NCBI GenBank assembly: GCA_018679695.1
Contig: JAHHKH010000323.1
Coordinates: 1 to 13,360 of the forward strand
Direction: 5' to 3'
Length of the DNA: 13,360 nt
DNA from: Maribacter sp.
GTDB lineage: Bacteria; Bacteroidota; Bacteroidia; Flavobacteriales; Flavobacteriaceae
The notes beneath the pieces are model-generated. The model was not told where the DNA came from. It saw only the letters and a program-made list of their open reading frames with translations, and did no database searches. The position numbers were made by a program, and so were the translations under genes. Shown in pieces: positions 6,904 to 13,360 of this stretch (position 1 is its first letter; the number at the start of each line of letters is the position of its first letter).

Positions 6904-8777
6904 ACCCTGAACTTAATGGTATTCTCCACTTTTCTGAGCGCCTTGACCACCTCTTTGTTATACTCTTTGTCCAGATCTGTAATAACATAACCTACCTCAC
7001 TGTCGGTAGAAAGGTATTGTCCGGATATGTTCATATCGTATTTTGCCAGAACCTCGTTGATATGGGCCATAATTCCGGGAACATTTTTGTGGATATGCAA
7101 AAACCGATGGGCATTGACCTGTTTTGGCAATCTTATGTTCGGGAAGTTTACTGCATCAACAGTATTTCCTGAGTTAATATAATCCATTATCTTGTTGGGT
7201 ACGAAATCGGCAATATTTCGTTGAGCCTCTTCGGTACTACCACCAACATGTGGGGTTAGGATAACATTGGTCAATCCTTGAAGTTCAGTTACGAAATCCC
7301 CATTACTTCTTGGCTCTTCGGGATAAACATCGATTGCTGCACCTGCTATCTTACCACTTTTCAGGGCTTCGGCCAGGGCTTTGATATCAACCACAAAACC
7401 ACGGGATAGGTTAATGAGCATGGCCCCATGCTTCATTTGGTTTATCTCTCGTTCCCCAATAAAATCCTTGTTCGCTTTATTATCATCGATATGCAAAGTG
7501 ACAACATCCGAAACACTCAACAAATCTTCCAAAGTATCACATCTTGTAGCATTACCCAAGGCCAGCCTTTCCTCTATATCGTAATAATAAACTCGCATGC
7601 CAATGGCCTCTGCCAATACCGATAATTGCTTGCCAATGTTACCGTAACCTATGATGCCTAAGTTTTTGCCCCTGACCTCTCTTGAATTAATAGCCGACTT
7701 ATTCCATTTACCCCCATGCAACTCACTGCTGCGTTGAAAAACATTGCGCATCAACATGATAATCTGTCCAATGGCCAATTCCACTACAGAACGTGTATTG
7801 CTATAAGGTGCGTTGAATACTACCACTCCTTTTTGCTTGCAATAATCCAAATCTATTTGTTTGGTGCCTATACAAAAAGCGCCAACAACCAATAACTTAT
7901 TCGCCGCATCCAGTACTTTTTGGGTTACTTGTGTTTTAGATCGTATACCCAATACGTGTACGCCTTTAATCTTCTCGATCAATTGTTCTTCAGATAAACT
8001 GGTTTTGACCAATTCCACAGAAAAACCATCTTCGGAAAGATTATCGAACGCAGCAGGATGCACATCCTCAAGCAACAAAATCTTGATTCTATTTTTTGGA
8101 TAGGAAATATTTCTCGGCAAATCGTTCACAAACAGAAATTCATCCAAGTTTGGGGTTACATGATCCGCATTCTCTGCAGCCTTATCCCTATGCACGTTTT
8201 CGGTATACGCAAAGAACTTATGGGCAATTCCGGCCTCACGCATAACATAATCGCTATAACCATCCCCTATTACTTGTACCTCACCTTCCAGATTCATTTG
8301 CTCAAGACATTCTATTTTTCCATTGTGCTGGGACAACGGATTCTTATCATCAAAACCAATGATATATCCTTCTTCATCAAATTCAAAAGTGTTGGCATAA
8401 ACCCTATCCGAGGGGATATTGTATTCTTGGACTATGGGATCGATAAATTCTTTGAATCCACAGGAAATCACATAAATGTCATCAGAAAATTTCTCAAAGA
8501 ACTCTTTGTTCGATTCTATGGATTTGGAAATTTTCTGACGTAATTCCGCAACTAAACCATTTAAATCGCCTTTATGGGCCTTTAAGAGTTTAATACGACG
8601 TTCCAAGGACTCGGTAAATGAAATATCACCATCAATTCCCAAATTTGTTATATGCTGTATTTCTTGTATTATCTCATCTTTATTCGATTTTCCTTGCAAG
8701 GTCATATCGGCCAATACATCCAAGGCCTCTACTCTTGTTAAGGTACTATCAAAATCAAAAACATACTTTCTGCCCAC
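6894..8777 (-). CDS. Bifunctional phosphoserine phosphatase / D-3-phosphoglycerate dehydrogenase
   Basis: With the preferred GTG start (8777) the protein has 627 residues. Residues 1-215 are a HAD phosphoserine phosphatase: nucleophile motif DFDST (D8, D10), E17, R60/R61, motif II SCGF (S105), K154 and GDGYSD (D172, D176). Residues about 230-545 are an NAD-dependent 3-phosphoglycerate dehydrogenase: GYGNIG (377-382) and catalytic R459 (NLSRG), E488 (YPEEP) and H510 (TPHVGGST). Residues about 556-627 are an ACT domain (HRFLHIHKNVPGIMAHINEV) of the kind that binds serine for feedback control. The chain thus carries the first and third steps of serine synthesis; the SerC aminotransferase must come from elsewhere. 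The frame stays open to an ATG at 8825, but that adds the hydrophobic stretch MFFIIIFVALFIN, which is implausible on a cytosolic enzyme and lies over the promoter -7 element. Confidence 0.92.
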   Translation of the reverse strand: MGRKYVFDFDSTLTRVEALDVLADMTLQGKSNKDEIIQEIQHITNLGIDGDISFTESLERRIKLLKAHKGDLNGLVAELRQKISKSIESNKEFFEKFSDDIYVISCGFKEFIDPIVQEYNIPSDRVYANTFEFDEEGYIIGFDDKNPLSQHNGKIECLEQMNLEGEVQVIGDGYSDYVMREAGIAHKFFAYTENVHRDKAAENADHVTPNLDEFLFVNDLPRNISYPKNRIKILLLEDVHPAAFDNLSEDGFSVELVKTSLSEEQLIEKIKGVHVLGIRSKTQVTQKVLDAANKLLVVGAFCIGTKQIDLDYCKQKGVVVFNAPYSNTRSVVELAIGQIIMLMRNVFQRSSELHGGKWNKSAINSREVRGKNLGIIGYGNIGKQLSVLAEAIGMRVYYYDIEERLALGNATRCDTLEDLLSVSDVVTLHIDDNKANKDFIGEREINQMKHGAMLINLSRGFVVDIKALAEALKSGKIAGAAIDVYPEEPRSNGDFVTELQGLTNVILTPHVGGSTEEAQRNIADFVPNKIMDYINSGNTVDAVNFPNIRLPKQVNAHRFLHIHKNVPGIMAHINEVLAKYDMNISGQYLSTDSEVGYVITDLDKEYNKEVVKALRKVENTIKFRVLY

Positions 8778-8803
8778 TTCTAAATCATTTATGAATAAGG
8801 CTA

Positions 8804-8836
8804 CAAAAATAATTATAAAAAACATCGAATATCCAA
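8804..8836 (-). promoter_or_regulatory. Bacteroidota-type promoter of the SerB-SerA fusion gene
   Basis: On the minus strand TTG (8836-8834) is followed after 22 bp by TATTTTTG (8811-8804), matching every fixed position of TTG N17-23 TAnnTTTG. It ends 27 bp before the GTG at 8777, the same geometry as the rpsF promoter. Transcription would begin near 8797, downstream of the ATG at 8825, which argues that the ATG is not used. Confidence 0.55.
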
Positions 8837-8977
8837 TTTGGAGTTAAAACTGGATCAGGATCAAACTTTGAAAGGTTTTATTGTGTAATTGATTTTTTAA
8901 AAGCAAAAAATTGATAATATGAAAATATTGCCATTGATAAATTTTTGAATACGTGAATCTGACATTATGCAATTACT

Positions 8978-8985
8978 TATTTTTG
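8978..8985 (+). promoter_or_regulatory. Putative -7 element for the GH3 gene
   Basis: TATTTTTG matches the Bacteroidota -7 consensus and ends 25 bp before the GTG at 9010, the spacing seen for the other promoters here. No TTG lies at the usual distance upstream (the best is GTG at 8953-8955, spacer 22), so a regulator may assist. The 184-bp region 8826-9009 is shared with the divergent serine-pathway gene and holds no other supported feature. Confidence 0.4.
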
Positions 8986-9009
8986 AAGTTAAATCTCAAA
9001 GATAAACCC

Positions 9010-10968
9010 GTGCGAAAATTCTGGAAAATTCTTAGATACTTGCTATGGTCATTATTAGCCATTGTCATAATCGGTAGTGCTGTTGTTTATTTTACCAAAA
9101 AAAGCAAATCCAAAAGCAATATGGAACTTCTAGGTGAGGAAGCCCCAACATTGATTTATTCAGGAGTTTCTTATCGGGATCTGAACAAGAATGGTAAAAT
9201 GGATATCTATGAGAATCCGAACGCCAGCATCGATGAGCGGGTTAACGATCTAGTTTCGCAAATGAACCTTACGGAGAAAGCGGGTTCAATGTATGTGAGT
9301 ATGATAGGGACTACCCCTGATGGAGGTCCTATGGAAACCCCTGTTCTCACTGCCGATCCCATGACCTTGCTGATGTCGATGATGCTGCCGACCAACTCTG
9401 AGATGATCGCTAGAAAGAGGATGAATAGTTTTAACATACTCGCTTCTTTGGATGCCGATAAAATGGCCAAATACAACAATACCGTCCAAAAGATGGCTGA
9501 ACGAACGCGTCTAGGCATCCCTATTACCATAGCTTCCGATCCAAGGCATGGCATTGAAAGTAACCCAGGGGCGGGCCTATTTACCCCAGCATTTTCGCAA
9601 TGGCCAAGCTCATTCGGATTGGCGGCAACTAGGGATACTGTTTTGGTCAGGGAATTTGGGGATATTGCCCGACAAGAATACAATGCAGTTGGCATTCGAT
9701 TGGCCTTGCATCCCATGGCTGATTTGGCCACAGAACCCCGTTGGGGTCGCGCCAATGGAACCTTTGGTGAAGACGCCCATCTTTCAGCTATTATGACAAA
9801 AGCCTATGTATTGGGCTTTCAAGGCGATTCTTTGGATCAGAATAGTGTTGCCTGTATGACCAAACATTTTTCGGGTGGCGGACCTCAGAAAGATGGTGAA
9901 GATGCCCATTTTCCCTATGGGAAAGATCAGGTATATCCTGGCGACAATTTTGATTACCACATAATCCCCTTCACGGAAGGGGCTTTTGAAGCCAATACCG
10001 CCCAAATTATGCCTTATTATGGTATTCCCGTTGGTCAGACCAGTGAAGAGGTTGCATTCGCTTTCAATAAGGACATTATTCAGGGATTGCTTAGGGATTC
10101 CCTGAATTTTCAAGGAGTTGTGTGCACGGATTGGATGATTATTTCGAAAAGTGGGATGGGAGAAGCTCGTGCTTGGGGTTTAGAAAACCTGAGTCCCAAG
10201 CTTCGAATCAAAAAAACTTTGGACGCTGGTTGTGACCAATTTGGAGGGGAAAGTAATCCTGAATTGATCGTGGAATTGGTAAATGAGGGCTTGCTTGACG
10301 AAAGTAGATTGGATATTTCCGTAAAAAGAATTATGAAAGACAAGTTTCGTTTGGGGCTTTTCGACAATCCCTATGTAGATGAACAAAAAGCCACTCAAAT
10401 CACCGGACAAAAAGCCTTTAGGGATAAAGGGAAGATTGCACAAGCGAAATCAATGGTACTATTGAAGAATGACGGCATATTGCCTTTGAAAGAAGGTACG
10501 AAAGTTTATGTAGAGGGAATGTTGACCCCTGAAGATTTTGCCAGTAAGGGAACACTTGTAAAGAACCCAAAAGATGCTGAGGTGATTATAAAAAGAATAG
10601 GCACCCCTTATGATGAACGAAATGACTACTTTCTTGAGAGCTTTTTTCATCAAGGACGTCTGTACTATTCCGATGAGGAGAAAAAAGGGATTTTTGATTT
10701 AATTTCCCAAAAACCGTCCATTGTGGTCGCTAATTTGGAGCGACCTGCAATCCTTACCGAAATAGCGGCCTCAAGCAGTGCCCTTCTTGCGGAATTTGGC
10801 ACCAGTGATGAGGTATTGGTCCAAGTACTTTTCGGTGAAGCCAAACCAGAAGGAAAACTCCCTTTTGAACTTCCCTCCACGTGGGAAGCTGTTCAAAACC
10901 AAAAGGAAGATGTGCCTTATGATTCCAAAGATCCGTTATATCCTTTTGGACATGGTTTGGGTTATTGA
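9010..10968 (+). CDS. Glycoside hydrolase family 3 beta-glycosidase, membrane-anchored
   Basis: With the GTG start at 9010 the protein has 652 residues. It begins MRKFWKILRY, then one hydrophobic segment (about 11-29, LLWSLLAIVIIGSAVVYF) and basic residues. This is a signal anchor or uncleaved signal peptide without a lipobox, so the enzyme should face the periplasm. A GH3 N-terminal barrel follows: DPRHGIES, HPMADLATEPRWGRANGTFG, KHFSGGG (285-291) and the likely nucleophile D374 in GVVCTDW. The C-terminal GH3 domain (about 480-652) ends on the motif PLYPFGHGLGY, with no fibronectin-III domain. An EF-hand-like acidic loop (D57, N59, N61, D65, E68) precedes the barrel. The substrate is probably a beta-glucoside or related oligosaccharide but cannot be assigned. 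The frame is open to a GTG at 8953, upstream of the promoter element. Its 3' end overlaps the convergent hydrolase gene by 7 bp. Confidence 0.92.
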   Translation: MRKFWKILRYLLWSLLAIVIIGSAVVYFTKKSKSKSNMELLGEEAPTLIYSGVSYRDLNKNGKMDIYENPNASIDERVNDLVSQMNLTEKAGSMYVSMIGTTPDGGPMETPVLTADPMTLLMSMMLPTNSEMIARKRMNSFNILASLDADKMAKYNNTVQKMAERTRLGIPITIASDPRHGIESNPGAGLFTPAFSQWPSSFGLAATRDTVLVREFGDIARQEYNAVGIRLALHPMADLATEPRWGRANGTFGEDAHLSAIMTKAYVLGFQGDSLDQNSVACMTKHFSGGGPQKDGEDAHFPYGKDQVYPGDNFDYHIIPFTEGAFEANTAQIMPYYGIPVGQTSEEVAFAFNKDIIQGLLRDSLNFQGVVCTDWMIISKSGMGEARAWGLENLSPKLRIKKTLDAGCDQFGGESNPELIVELVNEGLLDESRLDISVKRIMKDKFRLGLFDNPYVDEQKATQITGQKAFRDKGKIAQAKSMVLLKNDGILPLKEGTKVYVEGMLTPEDFASKGTLVKNPKDAEVIIKRIGTPYDERNDYFLESFFHQGRLYYSDEEKKGIFDLISQKPSIVVANLERPAILTEIAASSSALLAEFGTSDEVLVQVLFGEAKPEGKLPFELPSTWEAVQNQKEDVPYDSKDPLYPFGHGLGY

Positions 10969-12122
10969 TTATCACCTATTATCTCTTTTATAAAATCAAC
11001 TTCGGTTTGGGAATAAGGAGTCCCGTCTTGTCTTAGGATGTCGTGATGCCATATTTTGGGTTCCCCTGTGAAGGTAGAATCCCAGCTTTTCCATGGATAA
11101 ATGGTATTGCTTTTTCCTGAAACAAACCCCCAATTAATGGCAGCAATCTTATCTTCTTTTAGAATGGGCATCACGGTTTCGAATGTATTACCCCCGCCCC
11201 TGGCCACATATTCGGTACATAAAAGAGGTCTGTCATATTTCTTGAGTTCGGTAATTTTTCTCCGCACAGCGTCCATATCCCCATCATAGGCATGAAAAGA
11301 AATGACATCAGAATTCTCTATCATGAATCTGTCAATCGCTGGTAAACTTTCTGGAGTGCCCCAGTGGTCAATGTTACCACGCCAAATACCTGTGGTCAAT
11401 GGTTGCGATGGGTTTACTTCCCTTGCCCATTGCATTACTTTTTTTAAGAGTAAAAGCGAATATTTTTGCTTGTCCTTTACTTCAAGTTCCTTTCTTCCCG
11501 GTTGCCCTGCCACATTATCAGGCTCATTGTAAACATCCCAAACCAATACACGCTTGTCATTTGCAAAGTGGGTTGTTACCCCCTTAATGTATCCTTCGAG
11601 TTCATCGTGTCTTGAAGGATCACCCAATATTTCAGCTCCCGGAGCCTGTACCCAACCTGAATTATGAACATGTGGAATTGGATCCGGTTGATTTCCCAAT
11701 TTTGGGACAGGGTGCCAAACATCATCCAGCAAAACGAACATTGTTTTTATGCCGTGCTTATCGGCCATGGAAAGATAATTGTCCAATCTATTCAAAAAAC
11801 CGGTTGAATCTTGTTCCCATAGTAAATTATGTAGATAAACCCTATGAAGGTTCATACCCAGATCGGCGGACCATTTCAGTTCACGGTCAATGGTTTCAGG
11901 GTCAAAAGTAGCTGACTGCCAGAATTCCAATTGGTTAATTGATGTGCTGGGGTTAAAATTGGATCCTACCAACCAGGGTTGTTTTTCGAACCATTCCCAA
12001 GCCTTTTCCTTAGACCATCTTTCAGCAATTTTAGAAGTTTCGATTTTTTCTTTGGCTTTCTTTTTGCTGTCTACACAAGCTAAGGCCAGAACGGCCAACA
12101 ACGTAATTACTATTTTTTTCAT
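10962..12122 (-). CDS. Lipoprotein glycoside hydrolase, clan GH-A type (cellulase-like)
   Basis: The 386-residue product opens with a lipoprotein signal peptide: MKKIVITLL, a hydrophobic core and lipobox LALAC (C16). A lysine-rich tether follows. The rest looks like a (beta/alpha)8 glycosidase of clan GH-A, resembling proteins annotated as cellulase-family or beta-1,4-xylanase-like hydrolases. It has WLVGSNFNPST (50-60), R94 after strand 3, the strand-4 acid/base motif WDVYNEPDN (E200), H277 in ISFHAYD, the strand-7 nucleophile E304 in LLCTEY, and W331 in AINWGF. The substrate and exact family (GH5-like) are not certain. It is third in a leftward cluster, 5 bp after the DUF3307 stop, and faces the GH3 gene tail-to-tail. 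After C16 comes VDSKKK rather than an acidic surface-export signal, so its final membrane side is unclear. Confidence 0.85.
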   Translation of the reverse strand: MKKIVITLLAVLALACVDSKKKAKEKIETSKIAERWSKEKAWEWFEKQPWLVGSNFNPSTSINQLEFWQSATFDPETIDRELKWSADLGMNLHRVYLHNLLWEQDSTGFLNRLDNYLSMADKHGIKTMFVLLDDVWHPVPKLGNQPDPIPHVHNSGWVQAPGAEILGDPSRHDELEGYIKGVTTHFANDKRVLVWDVYNEPDNVAGQPGRKELEVKDKQKYSLLLLKKVMQWAREVNPSQPLTTGIWRGNIDHWGTPESLPAIDRFMIENSDVISFHAYDGDMDAVRRKITELKKYDRPLLCTEYVARGGGNTFETVMPILKEDKIAAINWGFVSGKSNTIYPWKSWDSTFTGEPKIWHHDILRQDGTPYSQTEVDFIKEIIGDNQ

Positions 12123-12127
12123 AATTG

Positions 12128-12829
12128 CTATTTATAGAAGGTATAAATAATCCCAGTTATAATGGCCAGTCCAAAACTTAAAAGGGTACCTATTAAGATA
12201 TACTCGGTTAACTTCCGATTATTACGTTCTTTTAAATCATTGAACCTAAAAACAGACTTTGCCGTAATCAATAATCCAATAGCTTCCCACCTACCCAAAA
12301 TTATAAAAACAAGTACAAAAAGGCGCTCAATAATTCCTATATACTTTCCAGCGTTAGGTAAAGACTTGTGATCCAGTTCAATCTTACTGGACATTCCTTC
12401 CAATAATTTACTCATGACAATCGCCGACGGAAAACTTAAAAACACTATTGAAGTCACCAATGCCCAATCGATTGAATTGACAATTGACATGGTTTGCCCC
12501 AAAACGTTTCCATTGAATGCACAAACATATAGGACTAGGATATGGAACAATTGATCTATGAAAAAAGGAATGGCCTTTATTTTAAAAAAGGGGTTTGAAT
12601 ATAGTTTGCCCAAATCGATAAAGTAGTGGGAAATTGCAATTACCAAAGCGAGTTTCCAATACGTCAGATTCCATAAAAGTGCCATGGTCACCGCAAAATG
12701 AATCGCGATATGAAGATACAGATACTTTGATGTTATTTTATTCGCTTCTTTATGGATTACCCAGCGGGTAGGCTGTAATAAAAAATCCCCTATGAGATGG
12801 GCCAAAAAAAGCTTTGTGAATAGCATCAT
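12128..12829 (-). CDS. DUF3307 polytopic membrane protein
   Basis: The 233-residue protein starts MMLFTKLFLAHLIGDFLLQP, the hallmark of DUF3307, and has about six hydrophobic segments. His and Asp residues recur at helix-like spacing: H11 and D15 (HLIGD), H40 and H44 (HIAIH), H68 and D72 (HYFID), D92 and H96 (DQLFH). This pattern could form a metal site in the membrane, as suggested for YdjM/DUF457-type proteins, but that is inference and the function is unknown. The ATG at 12829 overlaps the satD-like stop as ATGA, indicating translational coupling; a second ATG at 12826 is a possible alternative. The stop is 5 bp before the lipoprotein glycosidase ATG. Confidence 0.85.
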   Translation of the reverse strand: MMLFTKLFLAHLIGDFLLQPTRWVIHKEANKITSKYLYLHIAIHFAVTMALLWNLTYWKLALVIAISHYFIDLGKLYSNPFFKIKAIPFFIDQLFHILVLYVCAFNGNVLGQTMSIVNSIDWALVTSIVFLSFPSAIVMSKLLEGMSSKIELDHKSLPNAGKYIGIIERLFVLVFIILGRWEAIGLLITAKSVFRFNDLKERNNRKLTEYILIGTLLSFGLAIITGIIYTFYK

Positions 12830-13360
12830 CCTTTTTTAGAATTAATGGTGAGTTCGTAGTATGCCAGAAGTTCCTGTACCAGGTTCAATCTTGCCCTTTT
12901 CTTTCTCTGGCTTATTGCCGATTGTTTGATCTTCAATCGATCTGCCATGCTTTGCTGTGATTCATCGGGGTTGTTAAGTGAGTCGAATACCATTTCAGCA
13001 GAAACAGGGCTCCAATCGTCCATAAAATCAGAAGCAAGTTTTAACATGAGGTTCATTGTTCTGTCATATTCCTGATCGGCTGTCGTAAGCATTAAATTTA
13101 CCTTATTTTCTTTTAATACTTCCAAAGTTTTCCCGGATCGTTGATACGCAGTACCGTTAGACTCACTTACTCCTGCACCAACATAGGTTTCGCTACCGAC
13201 GCCAATACCCATACGAATATCCAACCCTTTTATCGACTTTATCAGTGCCTTTAATTGTATTGCTGCAAATAAGGCGTACTTTACCTTAATACGTAGTTGT
13301 ATTTCGTCACCGCGGTAAATATCCCATGTCGTAGGTGTATCACCCCACTGGGTCAAACAT
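12826..13360 (-). CDS. SatD-family regulator, 5' end cut by window edge
   Basis: The frame is open through the right edge; 177 complete codons are visible and about 30 N-terminal residues are missing. A TTG at 13356 could be read as a start but is not the true one, because the conserved N-terminal strand of the family lies upstream. Visible features are the IYRGDEIQL hairpin, a helix ALFAAIQLKALIK, the strand DIRMGIGVGS, GVSESNGTAYQRSG, and a C-terminal helix-turn-helix (MADRLKIKQSAISQRKKRAR). SatD proteins were named from acid-tolerance work in streptococci; the molecular role is unknown. The gene is coupled to DUF3307 by an ATGA overlap. The RGD and RMGIGVG elements resemble class III nucleotide cyclases, suggesting a nucleotide-binding sensor fused to a DNA-binding domain (inference). 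Confidence 0.8.
   Translation of the reverse strand, partial: CLTQWGDTPTTWDIYRGDEIQLRIKVKYALFAAIQLKALIKSIKGLDIRMGIGVGSETYVGAGVSESNGTAYQRSGKTLEVLKENKVNLMLTTADQEYDRTMNLMLKLASDFMDDWSPVSAEMVFDSLNNPDESQQSMADRLKIKQSAISQRKKRARLNLVQELLAYYELTINSKKG

Noticed and set aside
8058..8543. A 161-codon plus-strand open frame opposite the fusion gene.
   Set aside because: It is fully antisense to conserved catalytic domains of the serine-pathway enzyme and shows no domain features of its own.
8778..8825. A hydrophobic N-terminal anchor (MFFIIIFVALFIN) on the SerB-SerA protein.
   Set aside because: It overlaps a good promoter -7 element and makes no sense on a cytosolic serine-synthesis enzyme; it looks like translated promoter DNA.
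9207..9755. A 182-codon minus-strand open frame opposite the GH3 gene.
   Set aside because: It lies wholly inside a well-supported GH3 coding region, has no recognisable domain and no promoter, and is best explained as a frame shadow.
9010..12122. A polysaccharide utilisation locus around the two glycosidases.
   Set aside because: No SusC/SusD-like pair, sensor or sulfatase is seen, and the genes are convergent rather than in one operon.
13354..13356. TTG as the true start of the SatD-like gene.
   Set aside because: The frame remains open to the window edge and the family's first strand is missing, so the gene is truncated by the window, not short.

Overview
The window looks like chromosomal DNA of a Bacteroidota species, most likely a marine member of the Flavobacteriaceae. 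The DNA is AT-rich and starts lack Shine-Dalgarno sequences. Two or three upstream regions carry the Bacteroidota-type promoter (TTG, about 20 bp, TAnnTTTG) ending about 25 bp before a start. The phosphoserine phosphatase/phosphoglycerate dehydrogenase fusion and the order rpsR-rpsF / LytTR regulator / priA-DUF2147-yihY-nadC / rlmH also fit that family. There is no sign of phage, insertion sequence, CRISPR array, tRNA or rRNA.

Bases 1-6840 are housekeeping. rpsF and rpsR (ribosomal proteins bS6 and bS18; rpsR runs off the left edge) read leftward from a clear promoter. A lone LytTR response regulator reads rightward from the same intergenic region. Next is a compact leftward operon nadC - yihY-like - DUF2147 - priA, with junctions of 0, -17 and +14 bp. 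rlmH diverges from nadC. The regulator and priA converge, and the best terminator for the regulator, a perfect 16-bp stem followed by T5, lies inside the 3' end of the priA coding sequence.

Bases 6841-9009 hold a leftward bifunctional gene for serine synthesis and the divergent control region it shares with a glycosidase gene. The fusion has an N-terminal HAD phosphoserine phosphatase and a C-terminal 3-phosphoglycerate dehydrogenase with an ACT domain, i.e. the first and last steps of the pathway. For both this gene and the glycosidase, promoter elements show that the longest open frame overextends the protein. A GTG start is preferred for each (8777 on the minus strand, 9010 on the plus strand).

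Bases 9010-13360 are more accessory. A membrane-anchored GH3 beta-glycosidase reads rightward and overlaps tail-to-tail by 7 bp with a leftward three-gene cluster: satD-like (5' end cut by the right edge), DUF3307 membrane protein, and a lipoprotein of the (beta/alpha)8 glycoside hydrolase type. The cluster is tightly coupled (ATGA overlap, then a 5-bp gap). The satD-like protein carries motifs resembling a class III nucleotide cyclase fold followed by a helix-turn-helix. The DUF3307 protein has His/Asp pairs in membrane helices. This cluster, of a putative nucleotide-sensing regulator, a polytopic membrane protein and an exported glycosidase, is the best candidate here for an undescribed system, but any function for it is inference.
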